Positions 19,105 to 28,940 of a DNA stretch of 64,000 nucleotides are shown here, piece by piece. A program made the position numbers and the translations under genes. The notes under the pieces were generated by a model. It was not told where the DNA came from and ran no database searches. It worked only from the letters and a program-made list of their open reading frames with translations. The stretch comes from Sphingobacteriia bacterium 24-36-13 (GTDB lineage Bacteria; Bacteroidota; Bacteroidia; Chitinophagales; Chitinophagaceae). Every line of letters begins with the position of its first letter. The stretch's first letter is position 1. The stretch is taken from NCBI GenBank assembly GCA_002281875.1, contig NCHN01000013.1, positions 1-64,000 on the forward strand. Reading direction: 5' to 3'.

Positions 19105-22100
19105 TTAATCGAACTTAAGATCTAAACCAAGACCTCTCAGTTCATGCACCAATACGTTGAATGATTCAGGAACACCTGCTCTAGGTATATTTTCTCCTTT
19201 AACGATGGCCTCATAGGTCTTCGCACGTCCGATGATATCATCAGACTTAAGAGTCAATAATTCTTGCAGAATATTTGCAGCACCATATGCTTCCAATGCC
19301 CAAACCTCCATCTCACCAAAACGCTGACCACCAAACTGTGCCTTACCACCCAACGGTTGTTGAGTAATTAAGCTATATGGTCCAATTGAACGTGCGTGCA
19401 TTTTATCATCCACCATATGGTGTAGTTTAATCATGTAGATTACACCTACAGTTGCTTTCTGGTGGAAGCGCTCTCCTGTTTCACCGTCATACAAGTAAGT
19501 ATGACCGTTTCTTGGAATGCCTGCATCTTTACAATATTGTTCAATTTGATCTGTAGAAGCACCGTCAAAAATTGGAGTTGCAAAACGCACACCCAAACGC
19601 TTACCGGTCCATCCTAAAATGGTTTCATAAATCTGACCAAGGTTCATACGAGAAGGTACCCCCAATGGATTCAACACAATATCAACCGGTGTTCCATCTT
19701 CCATGAATGGCATATCTTCTGCACGTACAATTTTAGCCACAATACCTTTGTTACCGTGACGTCCAGCCATCTTATCACCTACTTTCAACTTACGCTTAAC
19801 AGCTAGGTAAACTTTAGCTAGTTTTAATACACCAGCAGGTAATTCATCTCCAATAGAGATATTGAATTTCTCACGTTTGTATCTTCCTAGTTCTTCGTTA
19901 AACTTAATGCTATAGTTGTGTAATAAAGTATTGATTTGGTCATCTGTTTTAGCATCACCAGTCCAACCCAATGGATTCACGTTTTGGTAATCAATGGTGC
20001 TCAAATTCTTTTGATTGAACTTAGCGCCCTTACCAATTAACATTTCACCAAAGTTGTTGCTTACACCAGTAGAAGCTTTGTCTTTCAATAAAGTTTGTAA
20101 CTTATCTAATAACAATTCTTTAATAGCTTCAACATTTTGCTGATGTACTTTTTCTACTTTTTCTAACAATGCTTTTTCACGAATCTTACCGTTCTTATCT
20201 TTCTTAGCACGTTGGAAAAGTTTCTTATCTATAACTACACCTTCGGTTCCGTTTGGTGCTTTTAAAGAAGCATCTTTTGCATCACCTGCTTTGTCTCCAA
20301 AAATGGCACGCAATAATTTTTCTTCAGGGGTTGGATCAGACTCGCCTTTTGGCGTGATTTTTCCAATTAGTATATCACCCTCTTTAATAGTTGCACCAAT
20401 ACGTATGATACCATTCTCATCCAAATCCTTAGTTGCTTCTTCAGAAACGTTTGGAATATCAGGAGTCAATTCTTCTTCACCTAATTTGGTATCACGAACT
20501 TCTAATTCGTATTCATCAATATGTACAGAAGTAAATAAATCTTCTCTAACTACTTTTTCGCTGATAACTATCGCATCTTCAAAGTTGTAGCCCTTCCATG
20601 GCATGAATGCCACTTGTAGGTTACGACCCAAAGCCAATTCGCCATCTTTAGTTGCATAACCTTCAGTTAAGAAATCACCTTTCTTCACTTTTTGGCCCTT
20701 CTTTACAGCAGGGTTAAGATTAATACAAGTAGCTTGGTTGGTTTTGATAAACTTCGTTAATCTATAAACTTGTAAATCATCATTGAAGCTTACCAAACGA
20801 TCTAAATCATTTCTATCGTAACGAACATGAATTTCGTTTGCATCAACAAACTCAACAATACCATTACCTTCTGCGTGAATTTGAATACGTGCATCACGTG
20901 CAGCTTTTCCTTCTAAACCAGTACCAACAATTGGCACTTCAGGTACAATCAAAGGAACGGCTTGACGTTGCATGTTTGATCCCATCAACGCACGGTTGGC
21001 ATCATCATGCTCTAAGAAAGGAATAAGAGATGCACTCAAACCAACAATTTGGTTAGGGGCAACGTCCATATATTCAACTTCTTCTTTATCAAGAATCGGG
21101 AAATCACCAGTTTGACGTGAAACAACTTTGTCTTCAGCAAATTCACCCTTCTCATTTAAAGGAGAGTTGCTTTGCGCAATCTTAGCTGAATCTTCTTCTT
21201 CTGCACTCAAGAAAGTCAATTCTTTCATGTTTACTTTACCACTCTCTACTTTACGGTAAGGGGTTTCAATGAAGCCCATATCGTTAATAGCAGCGTGAAC
21301 GCAAAGAGTAGAAATCAATCCAATGTTTGGACCTTCAGGTGTTTCAATAGTACATAAGCGACCGTAGTGAGAATAGTGTACGTCACGAACCTCAAAACCA
21401 GCACGCTCTCTACTTAAACCTCCTGGTCCTAGAGCGGAGATACGACGCTTGTGCGTAATCTCACTTAAAGGATTGGTTTGATCTAAGAATTGAGACAATT
21501 GAGAAGTACCAAAGAAAGAGTTAATCACAGAACTCAAGGTTCTAGCGTTAATCAAATCTACTGGAGTAAATACCTCATTGTCACGAACGTTCATACGCTC
21601 ACGGATGGTACGAGCCATTCTAGCTAAACCAACTCCAAATTGAGCATACAACTGCTCACCTACTGTACGAACACGACGATTGCTCAAGTGATCAATATCG
21701 TCAATCTCTGCTTTAGCATTGGTTAAACGTACCAAGTACTTGATGATCTCAATGATATCTTGCTTGGTTAATACCTTTTTAGTTAAAGGATATTCAAGAC
21801 CTAGTTTACGGTTGATTTTATAACGACCAACTTCTCCTAAATCATAACGCTTATCGCTAAAGAATAATTTATCAATAATACCACGAGCAGTTTCATTATC
21901 AGGAGCATCAGCACCACGCAATTGGCGGTAGATATGCTGAACCGCTTCTAATTCACTGTTAGAAGTATCTTTATTTAAAGTGTTGTAGATAATTGCGTAA
22001 TCGCCACCCACGTCTTCTTTCTGAATAAATACACTCTTTACTTCCATTTCAATAATGGTAGCAATAGCTTCTTCATCCAAAACAGTATCACGTTCCATAA

Positions 22101-22908
22101 CGATTTCGTTACGTTCAATGCTCACTACTTCACCAGTATCTTCATCCACAAAATCTTCTACCCATGTTCTTAAAACACGTGCAGCTAATTTTCGGCCTAC
22201 TTGGTTAGCCAATGATTTTTTATCGGCTTTCACTTCATCGGCCATTCCAAATAATTCTAGAATGTCTTTATCGGTTTCAAAGCCAATAGAACGCAATAAG
22301 GTAGTAACCGGGAATTTCTTCTTACGGTCAATGTACGCATACATTACGTTGTTGATATCGGTAGCAAACTCCATCCATGCTCCCTTGAAAGGAATTACAC
22401 GAGCAGAGTAAATTTTTGTACCGTTAGGGTGAACAGACTGTCCAAAGAACACGCCTGGAGAACGATGTAGCTGAGATACAACCACGCGTTCTGCACCGTT
22501 AATTACAAAAGTACCACGTGGTGTCATGTAGGGGATATTTCCTAAGAATACATCCTGTACAATGGTTTGGAAATCCACGTGCTCCTCATCGTTACAACTT
22601 AAACGCAATTTAGCCTTTAAGGGTACGGCATAAGTTAACCCACGCTCCATACACTCTTCAATAGTGTAACGAGGCGGATCAATAAAATAATCCAGGAATT
22701 CCAGCACAAAGATGTTACGCGTGTCTGTGATAGGAAAGTTTTCCTTAAACACACGGAACAGCCCTTCAACATTACGTTTGTCAGGGGTTGTCTCTAACTG
22801 AAAAAACTCTTTAAAAGATTCTAACTGGATGTCGAGCAGGTCAGGGGCATCAGCCAAATGTTTAGTTTTACCGAAGCCGACCCTGTTGTTCAATGTAGTT
22901 GTAGACAT
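19105..22908 (-). CDS. rpoB: DNA-directed RNA polymerase subunit beta
   Basis: The second large polymerase subunit, 1267 residues from the chosen start. A longer frame opens at ATG 22986, but its first 26 residues look like leader, and family members begin close to [17 protein letters not shown], so ATG 22908 is preferred. The rifampicin region is intact: [20 protein letters not shown] followed by [21 protein letters not shown] and the C-terminal [15 protein letters not shown] motif that contacts beta' are present. No resistance-type change was looked for beyond this. It has its own promoter (23048-23077) and is separated from rplL by a terminator. Confidence 0.98.
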   Translation of the reverse strand: MSTTTLNNRVGFGKTKHLADAPDLLDIQLESFKEFFQLETTPDKRNVEGLFRVFKENFPITDTRNIFVLEFLDYFIDPPRYTIEECMERGLTYAVPLKAKLRLSCNDEEHVDFQTIVQDVFLGNIPYMTPRGTFVINGAERVVVSQLHRSPGVFFGQSVHPNGTKIYSARVIPFKGAWMEFATDINNVMYAYIDRKKKFPVTTLLRSIGFETDKDILELFGMADEVKADKKSLANQVGRKLAARVLRTWVEDFVDEDTGEVVSIERNEIVMERDTVLDEEAIATIIEMEVKSVFIQKEDVGGDYAIIYNTLNKDTSNSELEAVQHIYRQLRGADAPDNETARGIIDKLFFSDKRYDLGEVGRYKINRKLGLEYPLTKKVLTKQDIIEIIKYLVRLTNAKAEIDDIDHLSNRRVRTVGEQLYAQFGVGLARMARTIRERMNVRDNEVFTPVDLINARTLSSVINSFFGTSQLSQFLDQTNPLSEITHKRRISALGPGGLSRERAGFEVRDVHYSHYGRLCTIETPEGPNIGLISTLCVHAAINDMGFIETPYRKVESGKVNMKELTFLSAEEEDSAKIAQSNSPLNEKGEFAEDKVVSRQTGDFPILDKEEVEYMDVAPNQIVGLSASLIPFLEHDDANRALMGSNMQRQAVPLIVPEVPIVGTGLEGKAARDARIQIHAEGNGIVEFVDANEIHVRYDRNDLDRLVSFNDDLQVYRLTKFIKTNQATCINLNPAVKKGQKVKKGDFLTEGYATKDGELALGRNLQVAFMPWKGYNFEDAIVISEKVVREDLFTSVHIDEYELEVRDTKLGEEELTPDIPNVSEEATKDLDENGIIRIGATIKEGDILIGKITPKGESDPTPEEKLLRAIFGDKAGDAKDASLKAPNGTEGVVIDKKLFQRAKKDKNGKIREKALLEKVEKVHQQNVEAIKELLLDKLQTLLKDKASTGVSNNFGEMLIGKGAKFNQKNLSTIDYQNVNPLGWTGDAKTDDQINTLLHNYSIKFNEELGRYKREKFNISIGDELPAGVLKLAKVYLAVKRKLKVGDKMAGRHGNKGIVAKIVRAEDMPFMEDGTPVDIVLNPLGVPSRMNLGQIYETILGWTGKRLGVRFATPIFDGASTDQIEQYCKDAGIPRNGHTYLYDGETGERFHQKATVGVIYMIKLHHMVDDKMHARSIGPYSLITQQPLGGKAQFGGQRFGEMEVWALEAYGAANILQELLTLKSDDIIGRAKTYEAIVKGENIPRAGVPESFNVLVHELRGLGLDLKFD

Positions 22909-23047
22909 ATATATGTAAAACCGGTTTTGATACGATAAAATTATTGGGGAGAACTGTAACATCCTCTTAACGTACAATCGGCTCATTCATCATTAAAACT
23001 CAATGATAAAAATGTCCACCCGCTAAATTGCCCAAAATTAAGGTTGG

Positions 23048-23077
23048 CAAAGTTAAGGAATGTAACAGAAACGCAAA
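23048..23077 (-). promoter_or_regulatory. Candidate rpoBC promoter (Bacteroidota type)
   Basis: On the minus strand TTTG (23077-23074), 18 bases, then TAACTTTG (23055-23048), an exact match to TAnnTTTG. Transcription would start near 23041, leaving an untranslated leader of about 130 bases before the rpoB ATG at 22908. Confidence 0.65.
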
Positions 23078-23125
23078 AACAAATTTTGCGCCAAACTACC
23101 ATTTGGGGATAAATTAACTAAAAAT

Positions 23126-23160
23126 AAAAACCTTCCCGCCCGTTTTACCGAGGGGAAGGT
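23126..23160 (-). terminator. rplL terminator
   Basis: Stem ACCTTCCC (minus strand, 23160-23153) with GGGAAGGT (23137-23130), a GC-rich loop, and a T-run. It lies 22 bp after the rplL stop, so the ribosomal stalk operon ends here rather than running into rpoB. Confidence 0.85.
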
Positions 23161-23181
23161 CAATAGTATGGTAGAAGTTGA

Positions 23182-23556
23182 TTACTTAATTTCTACTTCA
23201 GCACCTGCTTCTTTCAACTTAGCAGCTAAATCATCTGCTTCAGCTTTAGAAACACCTTCTTTGATAGGCTTAGGAGCGCCATCAACTAGGTCTTTTGCTT
23301 CTTTCAAGCCTAAACCAGTTAATTCTTTAACGATTTTAACTACACCTAATTTGCTAGCACCGCCAGAAACTAAGATAACGTCAAATGCTGTTTTTTCTTC
23401 AACAGCAGCTGCGCCACCGCCGTCACCAGCTGAAACCACAACTGCAGCAGCAGCTGGCTCAATACCGTAATCAGCTTTTAATACATCAGCTAATTCTTGA
23501 ACTTCTTTTACTGTTAAGCCTACTAATTGTTCGGCTAATGCTTTTACGTCTGCCAT
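23182..23556 (-). CDS. rplL: 50S ribosomal protein L7/L12
   Basis: The stalk protein that recruits elongation factors to the ribosome, 124 residues. The frame stays open 21 codons further upstream, but the conserved start [19 protein letters not shown] places the ATG at 23556. The N-terminal dimerisation domain, an Ala/Gly-rich hinge (about 35-55) and the C-terminal factor-binding domain with [19 protein letters not shown] and [12 protein letters not shown] are all present. It is the last gene of rplKAJL and is followed by a terminator. Confidence 0.98.
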   Translation of the reverse strand: MADVKALAEQLVGLTVKEVQELADVLKADYGIEPAAAAVVVSAGDGGGAAAVEEKTAFDVILVSGGASKLGVVKIVKELTGLGLKEAKDLVDGAPKPIKEGVSKAEADDLAAKLKEAGAEVEIK

Positions 23557-23654
23557 TTTTTTACTTTTTAAACCGCTTTCAAAGCAATTGCTCCAGCGGA
23601 TGGTTATAAAAATTGCCACATTTTAACCTCAGTGGCATTGGGATTAAACATTGA

Positions 23655-24167
23655 TTATTGAGCAGCAGCTTCAGCTTGCTTCTCATGGTGGTGTAACAAT
23701 CCAGCCAATACACGCTTAGCAGGAGATTGTAATAAGCCAATAACATCACCAATAAGCTCATTCTTAGTTTTAATCTGAGTAAGTGCTTTAAGGTTGTTAT
23801 CTCCGCTATAAATATCACCGTTAATGAAAGCAGCTTTTAAAACTGGCTTTTCAACGTTTCCTTTTTTACGGAAAGAGCTGATAATAAGTGCTGGCTCCTT
23901 TGGATTCTCAGAAAACATCAAAGCAGTTACATTATGCAAAGAATCAAAAACCCCTGCATACTTTTCCGCATCTAATGATTCCAATGCTTTACGGATAAGG
24001 GTGTTTTTAGCAACTTTCATTTCAACATTCTTGTCAAAACAAGTTCTACGTAAATTAGAAACTTGTTCAACAGTCAATGATTCTGTATCGGTAATATAGA
24101 AGTTGTTGTACTGAGAAAATTTTTCCTTCAGTACTTCAATTACTTCGTTTTTTTGCGTTTTGTTCAT
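23655..24167 (-). CDS. rplJ: 50S ribosomal protein L10
   Basis: The stalk base protein that anchors L7/L12 dimers, 170 residues, close to the normal length. NKTQKNEVIEVLKEKFSQYN at the start and LRRTCFDKNVEMKVAKNTLI match the rRNA-binding part, while the C-terminal helix (LLQSPAKRVLAGLLHHHEK) carries the L7/L12 sites. In E. coli, L10 represses its own operon by binding the leader; the 53-bp gap before this gene (24168-24220) was scanned without finding an obvious copy of that structure. A 98-bp gap separates it from rplL. Confidence 0.97.
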   Translation of the reverse strand: MNKTQKNEVIEVLKEKFSQYNNFYITDTESLTVEQVSNLRRTCFDKNVEMKVAKNTLIRKALESLDAEKYAGVFDSLHNVTALMFSENPKEPALIISSFRKKGNVEKPVLKAAFINGDIYSGDNNLKALTQIKTKNELIGDVIGLLQSPAKRVLAGLLHHHEKQAEAAAQ

Positions 24168-24220
24168 AACTAATTTTTTTAAAAACCCGGGTCATTTCCC
24201 ACAATGCAGGATCGCCAGGA

Positions 24221-24913
24221 TTAGTTCATTAATGATTTGGTGTCTAAAGCAATACCAGGACTCATGGTACTAGCCATACTTGCTGCTTTTAGATAGGTAC
24301 CTTTAGCAGAAGAAGGCTTCAATTTAATGATTGCATTGATAAGCTCAGTACTATTTTCAGTCAATTTCTCAGGAGAGAAAGAGATACGGCCAATAGATGC
24401 GTGAACAATACCAGTTTTGTCTACCTTAAATGCAATTTTACCACCTTTCACTTCATTTACTGCAGCAGCAACATCATTGGTTACAGTACCAGTTTTAGGG
24501 TTAGGCATTAAGTTACGTGGTCCAAGTACTTTACCTAGTTTACCAATTTTAGGCATAACCGCAGGAGTAGCAATGATTACATCAATATCTACCCAGCCGC
24601 TTTCAATTTTAGCAATGAACTCATCTAAACCAACATAATCAGCACCTGCTTCGTTAGCAGCAGCTTCTTTGTCAGGAGTACATAAAACCAATACTTTCTT
24701 GGTTTTACCTGTACCATGAGGTAATGAAACAGTACCACGCACTTGTTGGTCTGCTTTCTTAGGATCTACGCCTAAGCGGATATGTAAATCAACAGAACTG
24801 TCAAACTTAGTACAGTTAATTTCTTTTACGAGTGAAGCAGCATCTTTTAGGGAATAAACTTTTGATTTATCCACCTTCGTGTTCGCTACTTTTCTTTTTT
24901 TAGTAATTGACAT
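24221..24913 (-). CDS. rplA: 50S ribosomal protein L1
   Basis: The L1 stalk protein, 230 residues, with the [20 protein letters not shown] and [20 protein letters not shown] motifs that bind 23S rRNA. It helps move deacylated tRNA out of the E site and in many bacteria represses its operon. It begins 26 bp after the rplK stop in the rplKAJL order. Confidence 0.98.
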   Translation of the reverse strand: MSITKKRKVANTKVDKSKVYSLKDAASLVKEINCTKFDSSVDLHIRLGVDPKKADQQVRGTVSLPHGTGKTKKVLVLCTPDKEAAANEAGADYVGLDEFIAKIESGWVDIDVIIATPAVMPKIGKLGKVLGPRNLMPNPKTGTVTNDVAAAVNEVKGGKIAFKVDKTGIVHASIGRISFSPEKLTENSTELINAIIKLKPSSAKGTYLKAASMASTMSPGIALDTKSLMN

Positions 24914-24939
24914 TTGAATTAGTTAAGTAGGTGAATAAA

Positions 24940-25383
24940 TTAGTTTTCCCATGGAGCTTTACCATCAACAGTGATACCCATACTGCGTGCAGTACCAGCA
25001 ACCATGCTCATAGCGCTATTCAATGTGAATGTATTAAGGTCAGTCATTTTGTCTTTAGCAATAACTTCAACTTGTTCCCAAGTTACTTTACCTACTTTTT
25101 GACGATTGCTTTCCTTAGAACCTTTCTGAATCTTAGCAGCTTCCATTAGCTGTACAGCAGCTGGAGCAGTTTTGATTACAAAGTCGAAAGATTTGTCTGA
25201 ATAAACAGTAATTAAAACAGGAACAACTTTTCCCATTTTATCTTGAGTTCTAGCATTAAATTGCTTACAGAACTCCATAATGTTCACACCCTTAGAACCG
25301 AGTGCGGGGCCTACTGGAGGCGCAGGATTGGCTTGACCACCTTTCACCTGCAGCTTCACAAAGCCAGAGATTTCTTTTGCCAT
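24940..25383 (-). CDS. rplK: 50S ribosomal protein L11
   Basis: L11 forms the GTPase-associated centre with 23S rRNA and is needed for RelA activation. The 147-residue protein has the Pro-rich [20 protein letters not shown] near the N-terminus and the rRNA-binding C-terminal domain ending in [13 protein letters not shown]. It is the first gene of the ribosomal run and is preceded by a very good promoter, so it is not dependent on nusG transcription, unlike in the usual secE-nusG-rplK arrangement. Confidence 0.98.
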   Translation of the reverse strand: MAKEISGFVKLQVKGGQANPAPPVGPALGSKGVNIMEFCKQFNARTQDKMGKVVPVLITVYSDKSFDFVIKTAPAAVQLMEAAKIQKGSKESNRQKVGKVTWEQVEVIAKDKMTDLNTFTLNSAMSMVAGTARSMGITVDGKAPWEN

Positions 25384-25469
25384 TTTATTTGATTTATTGG
25401 TTATAGCGTCCTGAATTTACTCGGGACTCCCAAATTCAATCGCTCTTTAAAAAAGAACTTTTGGGGCGG

Positions 25470-25500
25470 CAAAGGTAGTAAATAAAACTATTCTACCAAA
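25470..25500 (-). promoter_or_regulatory. Promoter of rplKAJL (Bacteroidota type)
   Basis: On the minus strand TTTG (25500-25497), exactly 19 bases, then TACCTTTG (25477-25470). Both boxes match the phylum consensus. The upstream box touches the stop codon of the aminotransferase gene, so the promoter fills the junction between the inserted sugar genes and the ribosomal operon. Confidence 0.85.
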
Positions 25501-26586
25501 CTAAAATGCATTTAATGCATCAATTACCTGCTGTATCGCCAAATCGGTGTGGCATGCAGAGCAAGGCAAACTTAAAGTAGTCTCATGAATGGTTTCTGCA
25601 ATAGGGAAATGCAAATGACCTAATAATTGGGCCATTGCTTTTTGCTTATTAGGGGGAACAGGGTAATGTATTTCGGTTCCAATACCTAATTTTTGCAAGT
25701 ATTCTTTCAGTTCAGCTCTTTTAGGATGGCGAATATTAAATATATGATATACATCATGGTAATCAGGATGCACAACAGGAAGTATAAAATCTTCTTTTAA
25801 TTGCTCCAAATACATAGAAGCCAACTTACGCTTATGATTATTCACATTGTCCAGATAAGGCAATTTAATTTCAAGGAACATTGCTTGAATTTCATCTAAC
25901 CTAGAATTGTAACCTACTACTTCATTGTAATATTTACCGTGTGAACCATAATTGCGGATCATTTTAAGGTCTTCACAGAGTTCAGGACTATTGGTCAGCA
26001 CCGCTCCCCCATCTCCTAATGCGCCTAAGTTTTTGCTGGGATAAAAACTAAAGCCACTCATGATACCAAATGTTCCAGCCATTCTTCCTTTGTACTTTGC
26101 ACCATGTGATTGGGCACAATCTTCAATAATTTGCAACCCATATTTATCTGCAATTTCAAGAATGGGATCCATTTCACAACACTTGCCATACAAGTGTACC
26201 ACCATGATGGCTTTTGTTTTAGCCGTTATAGCCGCTTCAATTTTAGTTGGATCAATATTGTAGGTAGCAATATCTGGTTCTACTAACACAGGTTTATGAC
26301 CTGCATGAATGATGGAAATAATAGAAGCAATATAAGTATTAGAAGGAACAATGATTTCTGAGCCCTTGGGCAAATGCAAAGCCCAAATAGCCAATATCAA
26401 TGCATCAAGTCCATTGGCCACGCCTACACAATAATTCATTTGATTATAGGTGGCAAAATCTTCTTGAAACTTTTTTACTTGATCACCTAAAATATACCAA
26501 CCCTTATCCAAAAATTCGCGAAACCTTTTTTCGAACAAGAGGGTATATGGTTCATTTACTTTAGATAGACAGTCGTATGGTATCAT
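25501..26586 (-). CDS. DegT/DnrJ/EryC1/StrS aminotransferase, FdtB/QdtB-like
   Basis: A 361-residue PLP enzyme that aminates a keto group of a nucleotide-linked sugar. The PLP lysine is K185 in SFYPSKNLGALGDGG; ANGLDAL and IEDCAQSHGA are the other cofactor-binding segments. Its partner directly upstream is an FdtA/QdtA-like ketoisomerase, and the two genes overlap by ATGA (26583-26586), which implies coupled translation. In known systems this pair makes dTDP-3-amino-3,6-dideoxyhexose (Fuc3N or Qui3N) from dTDP-4-keto-6-deoxyglucose. The rfbA/rfbB genes that would make the precursor are not in the window. The position between nusG and rplK is unusual. Confidence 0.9.
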   Translation of the reverse strand: MIPYDCLSKVNEPYTLLFEKRFREFLDKGWYILGDQVKKFQEDFATYNQMNYCVGVANGLDALILAIWALHLPKGSEIIVPSNTYIASIISIIHAGHKPVLVEPDIATYNIDPTKIEAAITAKTKAIMVVHLYGKCCEMDPILEIADKYGLQIIEDCAQSHGAKYKGRMAGTFGIMSGFSFYPSKNLGALGDGGAVLTNSPELCEDLKMIRNYGSHGKYYNEVVGYNSRLDEIQAMFLEIKLPYLDNVNNHKRKLASMYLEQLKEDFILPVVHPDYHDVYHIFNIRHPKRAELKEYLQKLGIGTEIHYPVPPNKQKAMAQLLGHLHFPIAETIHETTLSLPCSACHTDLAIQQVIDALNAF

Positions 26587-26966
26587 GCTTTTTCGGGATA
26601 TGGCTCGTAGATATAATCGGATGAATCAAAAGTGGTTGAGGCGAAAACCAACAAAACTGCATCAGGCGTAAAATCATACATTTTATGCCAATCCTTGGTT
26701 TCAAGGATTAAGCATTTTGATGGATTATCTAAATGGTATTCATGAATGGTTTCTCCATCATTATTCCATACCTTACAAGAACCATGAATGCAAATAGCAG
26801 CCTGAATGGTTTCATGATGCCGATGACCTCCTCTAGCCGTTTCGTCTACATTATAAATATAGAAAACACGCTTTATTTTGAATGGAAGCAACCTTTCTGC
26901 ATTGTCTAATACTGTTAGTTCTCCTCTAGTATCTTTAAAGTTGACCAAGTTTAATAAATAGGCCAT
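26583..26966 (-). CDS. WxcM/FdtA/QdtA-like cupin, dTDP-sugar 3,4-ketoisomerase
   Basis: A 127-residue single cupin domain. The run SRG or TRGELTVL at the start, IKRVFYIYNVDE, then the histidine motif RGGHRHHE (about 44-51) and WHKMYDF match the FdtA/QdtA group, where a His near this place acts as the base that shifts the keto group from C4 to C3 of a dTDP-6-deoxyhexose. The product would be the substrate of the aminotransferase encoded by the overlapping downstream gene. Stereochemistry of the product (Fuc or Qui type) cannot be told from the sequence by eye. Confidence 0.87.
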   Translation of the reverse strand: MAYLLNLVNFKDTRGELTVLDNAERLLPFKIKRVFYIYNVDETARGGHRHHETIQAAICIHGSCKVWNNDGETIHEYHLDNPSKCLILETKDWHKMYDFTPDAVLLVFASTTFDSSDYIYEPYPEKA

Positions 26967-26986
26967 AATAGGTTATATTCTAAAAT

Positions 26987-27844
26987 TTATTTTTTTGATT
27001 GACTTTCTAGAAATTCATCAATTTTATCTAAAAGCAAAGGCTCTTTATTCATATCAAATTTACGTGCATATAATCTATCTGAGCTCAATATATCGTCAAA
27101 ATCTTCTAATAAAAAAGTTTTTGGACTTGGTGTATGGGGTGGATGTTTGTAATAATGGCAATTTTCATTTATTACAGATTGGGCAAAAGGAGAATTTAAT
27201 AAAATGGTTTGAAACAAAAATTCATCAGGAGCCCAAGAGAATTTGAAAAATCGTTTCATTTTTGAGTCTCTATCAACTGTAGCCAAAACATATTCAGCTG
27301 CTGCTGGACTTATGACCCAAAACATTGAACTACCATAAAATTTCATCCCTTTGGGTTGATTGGTCCTTTTTACTAATTTATTGATAATGCGTTCTAGAAA
27401 ATGCTGTCCTTTAAACTTGAAATCAGTTAAATGGTACCTGTTCACTCTTATCATCCCCTCTTCCCATTCTCCAGTAAATGCGCGGTACTTGAGTAATAGC
27501 TTTCCCTTTCTTGCTTCAAAAAAGTTTTGCATTTCTTCCACCGTTTTAATGGGATAGTCTTGACCACTCATTAAACTAATAAAATCATAAGTACGAGCTG
27601 AATCTAAAATTTCTTGAAGCCCATTAAATTCAGCTTGAATAGTACTAAATGCAGCCCATTGAACATCCACACGGTTCTGAATTAAATATACATTAGGTAT
27701 TTTGGCAACTTCGGCGTGTGATTCTATTGGAAATTTGGCATCAACATGAATATAAAAATCGAAATCAGGATGTTGCATCCTTTTAATCATTCGTGCTGTT
27801 TGAGCAGGATTTGTATAAGTGATAATTAAATGTGCAACTCTCAT
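26987..27844 (-). CDS. GT14 (core-2/I-branching enzyme-like) glycosyltransferase
   Basis: About 285 residues; ATG 27844 is preferred over the TTG two codons upstream. The start MRVAHLIITYTNP, then FYIHVDAKF, the RVDVQWAAFSTIQAE segment and DFISLMSGQDYPIKT match the bacterial members of GT14, a family named after the animal beta-1,6-N-acetylglucosaminyltransferases. Near the C-terminus, FFKFSWAPDEFLFQTIL carries the acidic residues of the family. No signal or membrane segment is seen. It leads the three-gene sugar cluster inserted between nusG and rplK, 20 bp before the cupin gene, so it probably transfers the amino sugar made by its neighbours, or adds to the same glycan. Confidence 0.87.
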   Translation of the reverse strand: MRVAHLIITYTNPAQTARMIKRMQHPDFDFYIHVDAKFPIESHAEVAKIPNVYLIQNRVDVQWAAFSTIQAEFNGLQEILDSARTYDFISLMSGQDYPIKTVEEMQNFFEARKGKLLLKYRAFTGEWEEGMIRVNRYHLTDFKFKGQHFLERIINKLVKRTNQPKGMKFYGSSMFWVISPAAAEYVLATVDRDSKMKRFFKFSWAPDEFLFQTILLNSPFAQSVINENCHYYKHPPHTPSPKTFLLEDFDDILSSDRLYARKFDMNKEPLLLDKIDEFLESQSKK

Positions 27845-27857
27845 ATTCAATAGAAGC

Positions 27858-27865
27858 CAAATATA
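27858..27865 (-). promoter_or_regulatory. Candidate -7 box for the inserted sugar genes
   Basis: TATATTTG on the minus strand fits TAnnTTTG exactly and lies just after the nusG terminator and 13 bp before the GT14 ATG. The matching upstream TTTG box is not clear (the right spacing falls in the terminator stem), so the call is tentative. Confidence 0.4.
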
Positions 27866-27878
27866 TTAAATATAAATT

Positions 27879-27908
27879 AAAAAGCCACTTCGATTGAAGT
27901 GGCTTTTT
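27879..27908 (-). terminator. nusG terminator
   Basis: A 13-bp perfect stem, AAAAAGCCACTTC with GAAGTGGCTTTTT around a GATT loop (top strand), 20 bp after the nusG stop. It isolates secE-nusG from the sugar genes that follow. Confidence 0.9.
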
Positions 27909-27928
27909 AAAATAAATATTTAAAGAGT

Positions 27929-28528
27929 TTATGATAGTTTTTCAACTTGCATATAGCTTAACTCTACTGGAGTTGATCTTCCAAAAATCTTTACTGTTAC
28001 TTTCAACTTTTTCTTCTCGTCGTTAACTTCTTCAATAACTCCATTAAAGTCGTTGAATGGCCCTTCAATAATTTTGATAGTTTCACCAACTATGAAAGGT
28101 TCGCTCATAGTAACACCCATATCGTTCATTTCATCCACTTTACCCAACATCTTGTTTACTTCAGATTTGCGTAGAGAAATGATGATACCTTTAGAGCCCT
28201 TACCATCGGTTAAGAAATGCATTACATTGCTGATATTACTGATATGCTGAACCATATCGTCATTCAGTTTACCATCTAATACCTCCATCATCACATAACC
28301 AGGAAAATAGTTTTTTTCGCGCATTACTTTTTTACCATTCTGCACTTTGTAGACTTTTTCCATTGGAAGGAAAATCTGCTTGATAATATCTTGCCAACCA
28401 TTTCTGATGATATCCTTATCAAGGTATTCCTTTACCTTTCTCTCCTTACCACTCACTACTCTCAACACATACCATTTGGTTTCTTGTTGAGGTACTTCGT
28501 TGGCTTGAACTGTTTCTACTGCTTCCAT
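27929..28528 (-). CDS. nusG: Transcription termination/antitermination factor NusG
   Basis: A 199-residue protein with an NGN domain (WYVLRVVSGKERKVKEYL onwards) and a C-terminal KOW domain (PFIVGETIKIIEGPFNDFNG). It binds the polymerase clamp and links it to Rho or the ribosome. A short acidic N-terminal extension of about 18 residues precedes the NGN domain. Start ATG 28528, 7 bp after secE. The gene that normally follows, rplK, is 2.5 kb away because of the inserted sugar genes. Confidence 0.98.
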   Translation of the reverse strand: MEAVETVQANEVPQQETKWYVLRVVSGKERKVKEYLDKDIIRNGWQDIIKQIFLPMEKVYKVQNGKKVMREKNYFPGYVMMEVLDGKLNDDMVQHISNISNVMHFLTDGKGSKGIIISLRKSEVNKMLGKVDEMNDMGVTMSEPFIVGETIKIIEGPFNDFNGVIEEVNDEKKKLKVTVKIFGRSTPVELSYMQVEKLS

Positions 28529-28535
28529 GTTGCTG

Positions 28536-28730
28536 TTACTTGAATAATGAGTAAACTAACTTTAATAACTGGTTGCTGGAGAAATCCATCACCCAAACCA
28601 TTGCAGTGATAATTACGGTTGCTACCAAAACGATTACAGTACTTTGCTGTAATTGCATCCAGGTAGGCCAGGTTACTTTTTCCAGTAACTCTTGGTAGCT
28701 TTCTTTAAAGTATAACGCTATTTTGTTCAT
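28536..28730 (-). CDS. secE: Preprotein translocase subunit SecE
   Basis: A small 64-residue membrane protein with a cytosolic amphipathic part (YFKESYQELLEKVTWPTWMQL) and one membrane helix (about 32-50). It clamps SecY in the protein-conducting channel. The single-helix form is usual outside the enterobacteria. It is encoded between tRNA-Trp and nusG, as in many bacteria. Confidence 0.96.
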   Translation of the reverse strand: MNKIALYFKESYQELLEKVTWPTWMQLQQSTVIVLVATVIITAMVWVMDFSSNQLLKLVYSLFK

Positions 28731-28767
28731 TTCCGTGATTGATCGTTTGTTCAGTGAACGATTTTTG

Positions 28768-28838
28768 CACGGGCACTAGGATTCGAACCCAGATCAAAGG
28801 TTTTGGAGACCCGTATGCTACCGTTGCACCATGCCCGT
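28768..28838 (-). tRNA. tRNA-Trp (CCA)
   Basis: A 71-base cloverleaf: acceptor ACGGGCA pairs with TGCCCGT, the anticodon loop is CTCCAAA with anticodon CCA, and the T-arm has GGTTCGAATCC. The 3' CCA is not encoded. It sits between tuf and secE. Confidence 0.95.
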
Positions 28839-28857
28839 TTTTAGACTTCTTTTTACA

Positions 28858-28891
28858 AACAAAGTACCTAGCGGATGCTAAGTACTTTGTT
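28858..28891 (-). other. Strong RNA hairpin between tuf and tRNA-Trp
   Basis: A 15-bp stem (28858-28872 with 28877-28891, one G-U pair on the minus-strand RNA) with a four-base loop. No T-run follows it on the minus strand, so it is not a classical terminator. It could be a processing site or a 3'-end stabiliser of the tuf mRNA before the tRNA is cut out. Confidence 0.7.
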
Positions 28892-28940
28892 CTGTAAAGA
28901 TATAGTTTTTTGCCTTACGCCCCTAGAGACGTATCGCAAT

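Noticed and set aside
14985..22411. Numerous 60-118-codon frames inside rpoC and rpoB on the other strand or frame
   Set aside because: They lie wholly within strongly conserved polymerase genes, have no promoter or start context, and resemble no family.
22909..22986. Longer rpoB start at 22986
   Set aside because: The extra 26 residues look like translated leader and the family start falls at the ATG at 22908.
23557..23619. Longer rplL start at 23619
   Set aside because: The added 21 residues are not ribosomal in character, and MADVKAL at 23556 is the conserved start.
24168..24220. L10-type autoregulatory leader before rplJ
   Set aside because: The 53-bp gap is too short and no kink-turn-like pattern could be made out by eye.
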